DNA of 64,000 bases from Candidatus Kapaibacterium sp. (GTDB lineage: Bacteria; Bacteroidota; Ignavibacteria; Kapaibacteriales; Kapaibacteriaceae). The notes below the pieces were generated by a model. It worked only from the letters and a program-made list of their open reading frames with translations, was not told the origin of the DNA and searched no databases. The stretch covers positions 1 to 64,000 of the forward strand of contig JALHPC010000012.1 in NCBI GenBank assembly GCA_022842685.1, in the 5' to 3' direction. Positions 40,258 through 50,433 of the stretch are shown here, piece by piece (the stretch's first letter is position 1; every line of letters begins with the position of its first letter). The position numbers and the translations under genes were made by a program.

Positions 40258-41211
40258 TTAGGCCTTGCCTGTGGCCGTGTGAACATCGCCAACGTTTTTG
40301 TGGCGTACGCGCTGGTTGAACCAGATAACGAACGACGATGCGATGTAGATTGATGAATACGTACCAATGACGATTCCGATGAACATGGTAAAGGCAAAGC
40401 CCTCTAGAACGTCGCCACCAAATAGAACAAGCACCAACAACGCTGCAAGTACCGACACACCGGTGATAAGTGTACGGCTTAGTGTTTCGTTCAGCGAGAT
40501 GTTAATCACATCGCTAAGGGTGTAACCCTTGTGAATCGCCAAGTTTTCGCGAACCCGGTCAAACACAACCACCTTGTCGTTGATCGAGTAGCCAAGAATC
40601 GTCAAATACGCGGCAATCGAATTGATACTTGTTTCGAGGTTCAACAGTCCGGTCTTGTTAAACAACACCGAGATGGCAAACGCCATCAACACGTCGTGCA
40701 ATAGCGCTACGATGGCACCAAGGCCAAACACAAACTCGAAGCGGAAGGCAACGTAGATCAGCATGATGGCGAAGGCCACGACGAGAGCAAGGAGCGACTC
40801 ATAGATTAACTCTGATGAGATCTTCGCTTCGACTGCTTCGGATTGCAGCAACATCACTTCGTCGTTGGCAAACGTTGTGCGTAACGCTTGCACAACGTTG
40901 TTCGACGTTGTGGTGCCGCCGGCCTGATCGATGTCGGTGACGCGAATCAGATACTGTCCGGGACGACCGAACGACTTGATTTCGGCGCCGCCGTAGCCCG
41001 CCTTGCTGATGGCTTCGCGAACGCCGTCGGGTGTGGCCGAATTCTGCTTGAATTCGACGGTCACCTGCGTGCCTCCCAAGAAGTCGATACCGTAATCGAT
41101 TCCCAAGATGGCTACCAAGGCAATGCCGACAACGGTGAGCACAATCGACGTCACGAAGAACGTATTGCGCTTGCTAACGAAGTCGATGTTGGTTTTACGT
41201 ATCAGGTCCAT
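40258..41211 (-). CDS. secF: Protein translocase subunit SecF
   Basis: GIDYGIDFLGGTQVTVEFKQ...RFEFVFGLGAIVALLHDVLMAFAISVLFN...YSINDKVVVFDRVRENL. Confidence 0.95.
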   Translation of the reverse strand: MDLIRKTNIDFVSKRNTFFVTSIVLTVVGIALVAILGIDYGIDFLGGTQVTVEFKQNSATPDGVREAISKAGYGGAEIKSFGRPGQYLIRVTDIDQAGGTTTSNNVVQALRTTFANDEVMLLQSEAVEAKISSELIYESLLALVVAFAIMLIYVAFRFEFVFGLGAIVALLHDVLMAFAISVLFNKTGLLNLETSINSIAAYLTILGYSINDKVVVFDRVRENLAIHKGYTLSDVINISLNETLSRTLITGVSVLAALLVLVLFGGDVLEGFAFTMFIGIVIGTYSSIYIASSFVIWFNQRVRHKNVGDVHTATGKA

Positions 41212-41231
41212 AATTCAGATGCTCCGTTGGT

Positions 41232-43319
41232 TCAGGCGGTCGCGCTCTTGCGCTGGCCGATGTTGATAGATTGGACGCCGCTCGACACAAGGATGCCGAA
41301 CATAGCGCGCGACACCACGACGGCCGTAAAGAGCGTCACAAACACACCGATGATAAGCGTGACGGCAAAACCCTTGATTGGGCCCGAGCCGAGGTAGTAC
41401 AGAACAACGCCCGAAAGAACGTTGGTGATGTTCGAGTCAATAATAGCCGACATAGCTTTGCTGTAGCCAAGCTCGACAGCTTTCTTTAGTGGTTTGCCTG
41501 CGGCCAACTCTTCGCGCATACGCTCGAACACAAGGATGTTCGCGTCGACAGCCATAGCCACCGACAGGATAACACCGGCGATACCAGGAAGAGTAAGCGT
41601 TCCACCCATACCGGCCAGCACGGCTACCACGAGCAGAACGTTCATGAGAAGGGCCATGTCGGCGATACCACCGCCAACGGCGTAGTACAACAGCATGAAC
41701 AGAATGATGAAGGCAAACGAGATGGCCGTCGAGGTAAGGCCGCGCTGAATCGAGTCTTCGCCCAGCGACGGACCAACGATACGCTCTTCGATGATGCGTA
41801 CCGGCGCCTTGAGGGCTCCGGCCTTAAGAACGACCGAAAGAAGCTTGGCCTCTTCGACGCCACCCATACCGCTGATAACAGAGCTACCGTTAGGAATCCG
41901 GTTTTGTACGACGGGCGCCGAGTATACGCGGCCGTCAAGAATGATGGCAATCTGCTTACCAACGTTTGCACCCGTAAGTTGTGACCAACGTTCGGCACCT
42001 TGGCCGTTCATCTGCATGTTCACTATCGGCTGGTTGTTCGTTGGGTCGAACGATGGGAAGGCCTCTACGATGACGTCACCAGTAAGGTCGGCTTCGCGAA
42101 TCAAGCCGTACACTTCGTAGATTTCAACACCTTGCTCGGCAATCGTTGTGCGGCTCTTGGCGCCGATAGCAATATCAAGGTCGACCGGAATTGCCTTACG
42201 AACATCGTTCCGCTCAAGGAAGCCCATCACCTTTGCAACATCGCGGCCATCGATAAGCAGCGCATACTTCAGCTCGTCGGGCACCTTGGCAATATCGAGC
42301 TGACCTACCGACATCAGCTGCGACTGTCCCTCAATCTGAATCGTAATGCGGTGCGAAAGCGGATGATCCTTCTTAAACCGCTTGGCTGCTTCTTCCTCAC
42401 TGAGTCCTGCGTAAGGGTCATTGCTCTTGCCTGTGTCGGCCTTGGTTGTATCCTTCTTCGCAGTTGTGTCGGCCTTGGCCGTCGTGTCGGCTTTCGCCGT
42501 GCTGTCGGCAACAGCCGTGCTATCGGCGGCCGGCGTGGCCTCGGCTTCAACATCTGGAACGCCAGCCAGTACCTTGTCGATACGCAACAGCGTAGCCAGC
42601 AGGTCCTTGCCCATGCTCAGGCGCTTGAACTCCAAGCGGGCCGTGGTTTGCAATAGCGACCGAATTTCCTTTTCGTCCTTCACGTCGGGTAGCTCAAGCA
42701 GAATTCGGCGGGTGCCGCGCTTGGTAATTGCTGCTTCACTTACGTCGAACTTATTGATCCGCTGCTTGATTACTTCAAGGGCTTGGTCGACGGCATCTTC
42801 GGTTGCACGACGAAGCTTTTCAACGACGGCCTCTTCGGTTACTTCGACGGTAGAAACGGGGAAGTAGGCCAGCAATGACTTACCAGTGGCCTTGAAGTTG
42901 GCCAAGAACGTCTCCAGAACGTCCTTGTCGTTATTCGTCGTTTCCGTCGCCGTCTTCTTCAGCACGTCCTCGAAGGTATCGTCGATGCTCTCGCGATCTG
43001 CTGACTCTTCGATCAACTTCAGCACGTCGACTTCAAGCGTGACGTACATACCGCCGCGCAAGTCGAGGCCTAGTTTGAGGCGCTTGGCACGAGCCGAACG
43101 ATAGGCATCGGCATTGTCGATGTCCCACTGCTCTAGGGCCGCCGAGTCGCCCATAAGGGCATTGCGGTCTTGATCGAGCTGATACGACGTGTACGTCGGC
43201 CACAGCAGAATTGTGGCGAACACCAGCGGCAACGCGATGATGAGCCATTTTCCAAGGTTCTGATTCAAGGATTCCTCCGTTGATACGGTCGGACGTCTCG
43301 CCCGACACACCATATTCAC
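41232..43319 (-). CDS. secD: Protein translocase subunit SecD
   Basis: LKLGLDLRGGMYVTLEVDV...ALEVIKQRINKFDVSEAAITKRGTRRILLELPDV...GVILSVAMAVDANILVFERMREEL; Ala/Asp/Thr/Lys-rich insert AVADSTAKADTTAKADTTAKKDTTKADTGK. Confidence 0.95.
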   Translation of the reverse strand: MNMVCRARRPTVSTEESLNQNLGKWLIIALPLVFATILLWPTYTSYQLDQDRNALMGDSAALEQWDIDNADAYRSARAKRLKLGLDLRGGMYVTLEVDVLKLIEESADRESIDDTFEDVLKKTATETTNNDKDVLETFLANFKATGKSLLAYFPVSTVEVTEEAVVEKLRRATEDAVDQALEVIKQRINKFDVSEAAITKRGTRRILLELPDVKDEKEIRSLLQTTARLEFKRLSMGKDLLATLLRIDKVLAGVPDVEAEATPAADSTAVADSTAKADTTAKADTTAKKDTTKADTGKSNDPYAGLSEEEAAKRFKKDHPLSHRITIQIEGQSQLMSVGQLDIAKVPDELKYALLIDGRDVAKVMGFLERNDVRKAIPVDLDIAIGAKSRTTIAEQGVEIYEVYGLIREADLTGDVIVEAFPSFDPTNNQPIVNMQMNGQGAERWSQLTGANVGKQIAIILDGRVYSAPVVQNRIPNGSSVISGMGGVEEAKLLSVVLKAGALKAPVRIIEERIVGPSLGEDSIQRGLTSTAISFAFIILFMLLYYAVGGGIADMALLMNVLLVVAVLAGMGGTLTLPGIAGVILSVAMAVDANILVFERMREELAAGKPLKKAVELGYSKAMSAIIDSNITNVLSGVVLYYLGSGPIKGFAVTLIIGVFVTLFTAVVVSRAMFGILVSSGVQSINIGQRKSATA

Positions 43320-43495
43320 GTTAATAGTCTTGCTAACACCATGTTACAGTAGCACTTGGCCACGAGCCAACACCACATAACGCGGCGAGCCACCCCGAAG
43401 GGTGGCCACAAGGGTTGCGAAGATACGACATTTTGGTATTTGCGGGGAAGTGGTTGTGTGCAGCATGGCGTTCGTTGCTGTTCTAACTTTGCACC

Positions 43496-44164
43496 ATGGT
43501 CGACCACCGCAAGTATCCGATACCTCGGGTACGCCATCACGTTAGCCCCCAGCTGTACGCTCCTGCGTCGGCCCAACACGTTCTACCGTCGTGGTATCCA
43601 CCCGTTGTAACCGACGCCCCTTGGCATGAGTGGTTTGGTAACGCTAAGCCAGCTACGGTGCTGGACTTAGGGTGTGGGCGTGGTGGGTTTTTGCTTGGAC
43701 ATGCCCTAGCGTTTCCCGAAGAAAACGTGCTTGGACTTGAGGTGCGACAAACGCTAGTAACGTGGATAAACGGCGTTGTCGACGGCGAGGCACTTCCCAA
43801 TGCCCGCGCCCTGTGGTACTCGCTTGTCAATGGCTTGGATTGGATTGCTCCGGCGTCGATTCACACTGCCTTTTACTTGTTTCCCGACCCTTGGCCCAAA
43901 AAACGCCATTACAAGCGCCGGGCCTTCAATGCAGATTTTGTGCAGATGATTGCTCGAATCCTCGTGCCTGGTGGCCGCCTTTATCTTGCCACCGATCGTC
44001 CCGAAGTCGACGACTATCAGACATCCGTCATCGAGGCCACGGGTGGCCTTACGCTAAGCCCCTTGTACGAGGGCTCGACGTGGCCATTCGAACATCGTAC
44101 CGATCAACAGCGTTTTTGTGACCGAAAGGACATACCCTATGCGTGGCGATTCGCGCAGCGCTGA
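43496..44164 (+). CDS. trmB: tRNA (guanine-N7)-methyltransferase
   Basis: TVLDLGCGRGGFLLGHALAFPEENVLGLEVRQ...YLFPDPWPKKRHYKRRAFNADFVQMIARILVPGGRLYLATDRPEV. Confidence 0.94.
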   Translation: MVDHRKYPIPRVRHHVSPQLYAPASAQHVLPSWYPPVVTDAPWHEWFGNAKPATVLDLGCGRGGFLLGHALAFPEENVLGLEVRQTLVTWINGVVDGEALPNARALWYSLVNGLDWIAPASIHTAFYLFPDPWPKKRHYKRRAFNADFVQMIARILVPGGRLYLATDRPEVDDYQTSVIEATGGLTLSPLYEGSTWPFEHRTDQQRFCDRKDIPYAWRFAQR

Positions 44165-44768
44165 GACCAATTTCCTGATGCCAGAGGTAATGCTATTGGC
44201 CTATCGCCATGGCTTCTTTCCTATGGCCGATGAATACAGCGGCCGTGTCGAGTGGCACCGTCCAGACCCACGTGCCATCATTCCTATCCACGGCATACGC
44301 ATCTCGCAGTCTACCCAAAAGCTGGTGCGCCGTGGCGCCTTTCGTATCTCCATCGACACGTGCTTTCGTACCGTGATGGAACACTGTGCTAATCGTCCGG
44401 ACCGCTGGATATCGGACGAACTGATAGACGCATACACGTTGCTTCATGAGCAGGGCTGGGCTCACAGCGTCGAGGCCTGGCAGGACGACCGCCTTGTTGG
44501 TGGCCTGTACGGCGTGCATATTGGTGCTGCCTTTATGGGCGAGTCTATGTTTAGTCTTGTATCTAACGCCTCGAAGGTGGCCTTTGCTCATCTTGCTTCG
44601 ATCCTTGTTTCGAACGACTTTCGCCTTCTCGATACGCAGTACATCAACCACCATACAGCCAGTCTAGGCGCCGTCGAGGTGCCCGATGCGGTGTATGCTG
44701 CTATGCTTGCCGACGCTACCGAGGCGTGGAGCGCCTTTGCACCACCGCGTGGCGAGGTGTTCCCATGA
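44139..44768 (+). CDS. aat: Leucyl/phenylalanyl-tRNA--protein transferase
   Basis: AYRHGFFPMADEYSGRVEWHRPDPRAIIPI...QGWAHSVEAWQDDRLVGGLYGVHIGAAFMGESMFS...DTQYINHHTASLGAVEVP. Confidence 0.94.
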   Translation: MRGDSRSAETNFLMPEVMLLAYRHGFFPMADEYSGRVEWHRPDPRAIIPIHGIRISQSTQKLVRRGAFRISIDTCFRTVMEHCANRPDRWISDELIDAYTLLHEQGWAHSVEAWQDDRLVGGLYGVHIGAAFMGESMFSLVSNASKVAFAHLASILVSNDFRLLDTQYINHHTASLGAVEVPDAVYAAMLADATEAWSAFAPPRGEVFP

Positions 44769-46273
44769 TGTTCTACCGTTCATACGCTCTTGTTGCTATG
44801 GCGGCCTTCGTCTACGCCTGCATGCCCACCGTTCAGCGCACCGCTGCTGTGTGCCCACCACCGCCACCACCACCGCCGTGCGCACAGAGCGCAGCACAAC
44901 CCACGCCGCTCTACCCTGCGCCCTGGCGCATCGAGGCCGTTCCCACCCTTAGCAATACAGCCCTCCAAGAGTTTCCTGCCTTGAAGGGGGCACGGGTTGG
45001 CGCGGCCTTCGGCCTTGTGAACGATGCGCGCGGCCTAGTGCTGATTACCGTGACAAACGCTGCAACGGTTCAGGGTGACGCCGACGTTGCCGAGGTACGA
45101 GGCGCCGACACCGTGGTGTTGCCCTTTTCGCTGCCCGTCGTGTGGGATGGCCATGCCATTCGCGTTGACGATGCCATCATCTATGCCAGCGAACGCGACA
45201 GCTCCATAGGTGGAACCGATCTTTGGTATGTGCTTGAACGAGGTGGCACCTATACGGCTCCGCGCCCGTTGGAAGGCGCCAACACGCCTTGCGACGAGCT
45301 TTCGCCCTTTTACACGGCAAACGATGGAATGCTGTATTGGAGCACAACTGGCGGCGCTTCGATGGGCGGCTACGATGTTGTGCGTGCTCGCCTAACGCGT
45401 AGCGGCACCACGCTACGTGTTGCCGACGTCGTTAACGTTGGCCCGCCCGTAAACTCGCCCTTCGACGACCTGTTCCCCGTGATAACCAAGACGCTGTACG
45501 TGGCGTCGAACCGCCGCAATGGCACCGACTTCGACGTGTACCGCCTTGTGCGCGACGGTATGCGATTTGAGGACGACTCCACCGAGGCTACGCCCACCGT
45601 TACCGACAGTGCAACCGTGCAAGGCACGGTAATCAACCAAGAAACGCAGCAGCCCGTTGCCGACGCCGAAGTTACGGCCCGCGCTAAGGCGTCGAAAACC
45701 GTCATAGGCAGCACTCGCACCGACAGTTCCGGGGCCTGGCGCCTGCGCCTTCCTGTTGCTACAACCGTCGAAGTTGACGCTCAGCGCGAAGACCTCTTCT
45801 TCGACAGCAAGACCATCACCGTTCCAACGCAGCAGGCCAACACCACCATCGTGCTTTCCGAGCCACTATCGCTTCCAATCACCTACTTCCTGCGCGTGAA
45901 CTTTCCCACGGCAATTTTCGATGCCCCTTATCCAATGACGTTGGACAGCAACGGCATAGAAACCGAGAAGGCGTGGCAGCAGGCGCTTGACGAGCTGGCT
46001 GCCAATGTGCGACAAAGCGGTACCAAGTTGAAGCGCCTTGTGTTGATAGGACATACCGACGACGTTGGCACCGACGCGTCGAACATGACCTTGGGAAGGC
46101 AACGTGTGGAGTTTGTGATGGCACGCCTGCGCGAGCGCGGCTTGGAGGGAGCGACCATGGAAGGACGTTCGGCTGGCGAATCACTGCTACCCAAGCGGCG
46201 GCAGGGCGAGAGCATCGACCTATGGCGTAAGCGCTGTCGCCGCGTAGAACTCGTAAAGGTTCTCGAACGATGA
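44765..46273 (+). CDS. Lipoprotein-like protein with PD40-type propeller repeats, CRD and OmpA C-terminal domain (PorE-like architecture)
   Basis: FVYACMPTVQ (possible lipobox), AIIYASERDSSIGGTDLWYVLERGG..., MGGYDVVRARL, TLYVASNRRNGTDFDVY; GTVINQETQQPVADAEV; LVLIGHTDDVGTDASNMTLGRQRVEFVMARLRERG. Confidence 0.75.
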   Translation: MMFYRSYALVAMAAFVYACMPTVQRTAAVCPPPPPPPPCAQSAAQPTPLYPAPWRIEAVPTLSNTALQEFPALKGARVGAAFGLVNDARGLVLITVTNAATVQGDADVAEVRGADTVVLPFSLPVVWDGHAIRVDDAIIYASERDSSIGGTDLWYVLERGGTYTAPRPLEGANTPCDELSPFYTANDGMLYWSTTGGASMGGYDVVRARLTRSGTTLRVADVVNVGPPVNSPFDDLFPVITKTLYVASNRRNGTDFDVYRLVRDGMRFEDDSTEATPTVTDSATVQGTVINQETQQPVADAEVTARAKASKTVIGSTRTDSSGAWRLRLPVATTVEVDAQREDLFFDSKTITVPTQQANTTIVLSEPLSLPITYFLRVNFPTAIFDAPYPMTLDSNGIETEKAWQQALDELAANVRQSGTKLKRLVLIGHTDDVGTDASNMTLGRQRVEFVMARLRERGLEGATMEGRSAGESLLPKRRQGESIDLWRKRCRRVELVKVLER

Positions 46274-48435
46274 ACCTCACCACCGTCACCTCGATTGGTA
46301 AATGGACCCTGATAGGGGTTGGTGTTGTTGTGCTTGCCATTGCGGTGTTTGTTGCCGTCGTGGTTACCGACAGTTCCATGCCCACCCTTGAGATGCTCGA
46401 GAATCCACCGCAGGAGTTGGCCACGCAGGTGCTGAGTGCCGATGGCGTATTGCTCGACCACTTTGCCACCACGCGCCGCACCTATGCACCGTTCGATTCG
46501 ATTCCCAAGAGCTTCGTGAATGCGCTTGTAGCCACCGAAGACAGGGCCTTCTACAGCCACTGGGGCGTACACAGTATGCGCATTATCAAGGCCGCCATTA
46601 AGAACGTGGCTTCGATGCGAGCGCGTGAAGGGGCCAGCACCATTACGCAGCAGCTTGCTCGCAACCTCTACTTTACCAACGAGCAGACCTTTACCCGTAA
46701 GATTCGCGAGGCGTGGACGGCCTTCCAGATTGAACGCACGTACACCAAGAACGAAATCTTGGAAATGTATTCCAACACGGTGTACTATGGTCGTGGCGCC
46801 TATGGCTTACGCGTTGCCGCCGACGTCTATTTCAACAAACAGCCAATGGACCTGACCACGGCCGAAAGCGCCTACCTTGTGGGCTTGTTCAAAGCACCCG
46901 AACGCTACGGCACCGATGATTCGCTGGGCATACAACGCCGCAACCTGATTCTCGCCCTGATGCACGACGAAGGCTACCTTACTGCCGAAGAGTATGCCAC
47001 AGCATCGCTCGAACCCCTTACTCGCCCTGCACGGGCCTCGGTGTCAAGGGGCATCGCTCCACACTTCGTGGAAATGATACGACAGCAGCTATCGCGCACC
47101 TCGGATGACGACGAAAGCGAATTGAAAGGCTTCAACCTGTATCGCGACGGACTCGTCATTCACACCACGCTCGACTCGCGCATTCAGCGCTACGCCAACG
47201 AAGCCGTCGAAGCTCACATGGCCGAAGTGCAGGCAATGTTCGACCGCACGTGGAGCTGGAAGAAACACGACAAGCTGTTAAGCGCCCTGGTAGACCGTGC
47301 TGCGTTGCGGCATCCAAGCGTAACAAAAGCAAAGCGCTCGAACCGCGACGCGGCCATGCGTAAGCTGCGCGCACGCGCCTCGTTCGTCGATAGCGTAAAA
47401 CGTATGGTAACCACCGTGCAGATGGGTCTCGTTGTGCTTGACCACCGCACAGGCGCTATTCTGGCCATGGTGGGGGCGTCGCCGCAGGCAATGAAGTTCG
47501 ACGCTGCCGGCAGATATTCGCTCAACCACGTTACGCAGATACGACGCCAACCGGGCTCGTCGTTTAAACCATTCGTTTACGCCTCGGCTATCAACGATGG
47601 CCTACATCACGATGCCGAGATAGAGTCGGGCCCCTTTGCATGGCGCGACCCCTCCACGGGGCAGGTGTGGTCGCCCGCAGGTGCCAGCAAGGACGGTGGA
47701 CCTATGTCGTTACGCACGGCGCTGAAGTTCTCGACGAATACCGTGGCGGCACGACTGATAACGGAACATACCACGCCGTCGAAGGTTGCCGAGTTGTGCC
47801 GTCGTGCCGGCATTACCACGCCGCTGGCCGCCGTCCCCTCGATAGCATTAGGCGCCACCGAAGTGTCGCCCCTTGAGCTTACGTCGGCCTACGGCATTTT
47901 TGCCAGCGACGGCGTTCACGTGCCCCCAACGGCTATCACGCGCATCGAGGATCGAATGGGCAACGTCCTACTGCAATCACGGTTGCCGCGTATGGTCAAC
48001 GATGCGCTATCGCCCACCGTTGCTCGCACGGTGTTGTCGCTCATGCGTGGCGTCGTTGATGGCGGAACTGGTTCGCGCGTGCGGCGCTACTTTAGGTACG
48101 ACGCTGCCGGCAAGACGGGCACCACCAACGATAATGCCGACGCATGGTTTGTTGGCATGACGCCTCAGCTTACGTGTGGCGTTTGGGTGGGCTTCGACGA
48201 TAGGCGCGTGCAGTTTGTAAACGACGACGGCCAAGGCGGCCGTGCCGCCGCCCCGCTGTGGGGCCGTGTGATGCAAAAAGTCTATGCCGATGCATCGTTG
48301 CCCTATCGGCAACGCACGTTTGACGTGGCCAAGGACTCTGCCGACGTGGCCGATGCCGACGCCATGCGCAACCCTCCTTCGGAACGCATGACCGACTCCC
48401 CTCCCGACAGTCTATCGCAGAACGAGCAACGATGA
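46270..48435 (+). CDS. Penicillin-binding protein 1A (transglycosylase/transpeptidase)
   Basis: VATEDRAFYSHWGVHSMRIIKAAIKN...GASTITQQLARNLYF...QPGSSFKPFVYASAI...RYDAAGKTGTTNDNADAWFVGMTPQL. Confidence 0.95.
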   Translation: MNLTTVTSIGKWTLIGVGVVVLAIAVFVAVVVTDSSMPTLEMLENPPQELATQVLSADGVLLDHFATTRRTYAPFDSIPKSFVNALVATEDRAFYSHWGVHSMRIIKAAIKNVASMRAREGASTITQQLARNLYFTNEQTFTRKIREAWTAFQIERTYTKNEILEMYSNTVYYGRGAYGLRVAADVYFNKQPMDLTTAESAYLVGLFKAPERYGTDDSLGIQRRNLILALMHDEGYLTAEEYATASLEPLTRPARASVSRGIAPHFVEMIRQQLSRTSDDDESELKGFNLYRDGLVIHTTLDSRIQRYANEAVEAHMAEVQAMFDRTWSWKKHDKLLSALVDRAALRHPSVTKAKRSNRDAAMRKLRARASFVDSVKRMVTTVQMGLVVLDHRTGAILAMVGASPQAMKFDAAGRYSLNHVTQIRRQPGSSFKPFVYASAINDGLHHDAEIESGPFAWRDPSTGQVWSPAGASKDGGPMSLRTALKFSTNTVAARLITEHTTPSKVAELCRRAGITTPLAAVPSIALGATEVSPLELTSAYGIFASDGVHVPPTAITRIEDRMGNVLLQSRLPRMVNDALSPTVARTVLSLMRGVVDGGTGSRVRRYFRYDAAGKTGTTNDNADAWFVGMTPQLTCGVWVGFDDRRVQFVNDDGQGGRAAAPLWGRVMQKVYADASLPYRQRTFDVAKDSADVADADAMRNPPSERMTDSPPDSLSQNEQR

Positions 48436-49844
48436 CACCTACGACGATGATACACTTCTCAACTCTCCTGCGGCTTGTGGCGACATGTACCGTGGTGGCA
48501 GCCGTCGTTGGCTGTGGCACGATTACACGCACCGAGCGCGACGTCTACACCGTGACACGTATCGACACAACGACCACCGACTATGTGCGCAACCCGCCTG
48601 GTTTGCGCGACAACGGCATCGTCCACCCGTCGGCACGAGTTATCGAACAAAGCCGTACCGCAGTACAGATTGACAGTGTTGTTACACGAGAATATCCCGA
48701 CTTCATTCGCCTTGGCCTCTTCGAAGGCATTGGTCTTATTGGCTCGGGCCAAGGCGGACCAGGAATGAACACTGGGTTGTTTGGCTTGTTCTACGACGTG
48801 GACCGCCTGCTGAACGATCGTTTGCGCGGCGAACCGGCAACCGACGGCTTGTTTCGCGGTGCCATCTATCGCTTTGGCATTGGCGAGTGGCGCTTGCGGG
48901 TGTTCGACGACGCACCTGGGTGGAGCTGGGGAGCCACGGCATTCGAGGCCATCTATGCCGACGACAGTGCAACCAGCAAGCTGCATGGCATTGGAGTACT
49001 CACGCTTAGCAAGCGATGGTACTTGCGGCCAGACATTCCGTATGTATCGCTGCGAGCCAATGCAAGCTTTGCTGCCTTTCCTAGCCAGTACGTTAACCTA
49101 AGCGGAAGTCTCGACGTTGGTAGCATTGGCGGCTTAAACCTGCGGGCCTATGCTGGCTTCGCCTTTGGCAGTCCTGGCTTCGTTTCACCCGGTGAGTTTG
49201 TCAGTGCCCCTTACATCGGACTCGGCATAAGTGCGTTGGACTTCCTGAATCGCGAGGAAGAGTTGCAACGTGAGTGGAAGGACATGGCACATTCGGCGTG
49301 GCAAGTTGGCGTTGCCGAGGTAGCATTCTTGGGTGCGCCTGTAGACCGGTCGATGTTTGCACCGGGAGAACTCTTGCAAGGCACAGCTGCCATAACGGGC
49401 ATGATGGTACGGGTAGCACCAGCAACGCTGTCGCTGCCATTTATCGACAAGCGCTTTGCCGTGGGCACGTCGCTCGTAAGTTTTTTCGCCATGGGAGCGC
49501 GAGAGTTTAGCATCGGCGTGCTACCGATACGCGTATCGTATGTAGCGCATCCGTTTACCACCACCCTAGCCATCGAGCCCTTCCTTGAGTGGATGTATGC
49601 TCCGTCGAGCATGGCCAACATTGGCGTCCGAGCAGCGCTGCCCATAGCGAAGCAAATGAGTCTAACGGCAACCTTGGGGTTTGTTTCTGGCGATACAGGT
49701 TCTCTGTTAGGCCTCGACATCGCCGGTGTGCGCCAGATACTCGGGCGGAGTCCAACGGCGTTTAGTGGCATCTACTTTGCCATTGGTGCGGCGCTGTTCG
49801 ACAGGATGTTTACGTCATCGGAGTTGCGCTATGCCGATAGGTAG
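48432..49844 (+). CDS. Outer-membrane-associated protein of unknown function
   Basis: LRLVATCTVVAAVVGCGTITRTERDV (lipobox-like); beta-rich body. ATGA overlap with the preceding gene. Confidence 0.6.
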   Translation: MTPTTMIHFSTLLRLVATCTVVAAVVGCGTITRTERDVYTVTRIDTTTTDYVRNPPGLRDNGIVHPSARVIEQSRTAVQIDSVVTREYPDFIRLGLFEGIGLIGSGQGGPGMNTGLFGLFYDVDRLLNDRLRGEPATDGLFRGAIYRFGIGEWRLRVFDDAPGWSWGATAFEAIYADDSATSKLHGIGVLTLSKRWYLRPDIPYVSLRANASFAAFPSQYVNLSGSLDVGSIGGLNLRAYAGFAFGSPGFVSPGEFVSAPYIGLGISALDFLNREEELQREWKDMAHSAWQVGVAEVAFLGAPVDRSMFAPGELLQGTAAITGMMVRVAPATLSLPFIDKRFAVGTSLVSFFAMGAREFSIGVLPIRVSYVAHPFTTTLAIEPFLEWMYAPSSMANIGVRAALPIAKQMSLTATLGFVSGDTGSLLGLDIAGVRQILGRSPTAFSGIYFAIGAALFDRMFTSSELRYADR

Positions 49845-50433
49845 TTTGGTTCTGCTCGTTGCTGCTGTTGTTAGTGGGTGCACAATATCCAATCTTGAAC
49901 TTACGCGGTTGCAGCAGTCGCCACCGTTTTGGGTAGACGTCCATGCACTTTCCAGTTGGCGACATGTAGATAGAACGGCGCGCAACGCCGTTCGCCTGCA
50001 ACCCGGTGCTACGGTTGGTATTCGCGTTGAAGAACGCACCGACGGTACTGCCAGTGCCGAATTTGTTGTTCCAACGGCAGACGGGCTCCTGCTGCACCTT
50101 GGTACTACGCCATACGACCTGCGCACCAAGGCCGACTCGGGGCACGTGTTACGCATAGGCGCATCGACGTCGACGCTAACCATGGCCAATGGCACCACCT
50201 ACCGCATTCAAGCCGGTGTTCCCGCAGCAGTACCCACGATTGTATCCGTGGTGAACGACGGACGCACCATGCGTGTTCAGGTGGGCTGTGCAGAGCCGCT
50301 AGAACTGACAACACAGCGGCCTACCACCGAGTGGATTATCGTTCACGCTCCTGCCGGCTGCGACATCAACGATCCCGAACTGAACGTGATGTATCCCACG
50401 TTGCTAAACGGAGAACAACAGAGCATCAAATGA
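49831..50433 (+). CDS. Putative exported/lipoprotein of unknown function
   Basis: MPIGSLVLLVAAVVSGCTISNLEL (lipobox VVSGC). Confidence 0.55.
   Translation: MPIGSLVLLVAAVVSGCTISNLELTRLQQSPPFWVDVHALSSWRHVDRTARNAVRLQPGATVGIRVEERTDGTASAEFVVPTADGLLLHLGTTPYDLRTKADSGHVLRIGASTSTLTMANGTTYRIQAGVPAAVPTIVSVVNDGRTMRVQVGCAEPLELTTQRPTTEWIIVHAPAGCDINDPELNVMYPTLLNGEQQSIK

Noticed and set aside
43389-43406. Hairpin gccaccccgaagggtggc considered as a terminator
   Set aside because: It lies in a divergent region between secD and trmB starts, where a terminator is not expected; function unknown.
49211-49771. 186-aa minus-strand ORF
   Set aside because: Antisense to the exported protein 48432-49844, which fits the overlapping operon layout.
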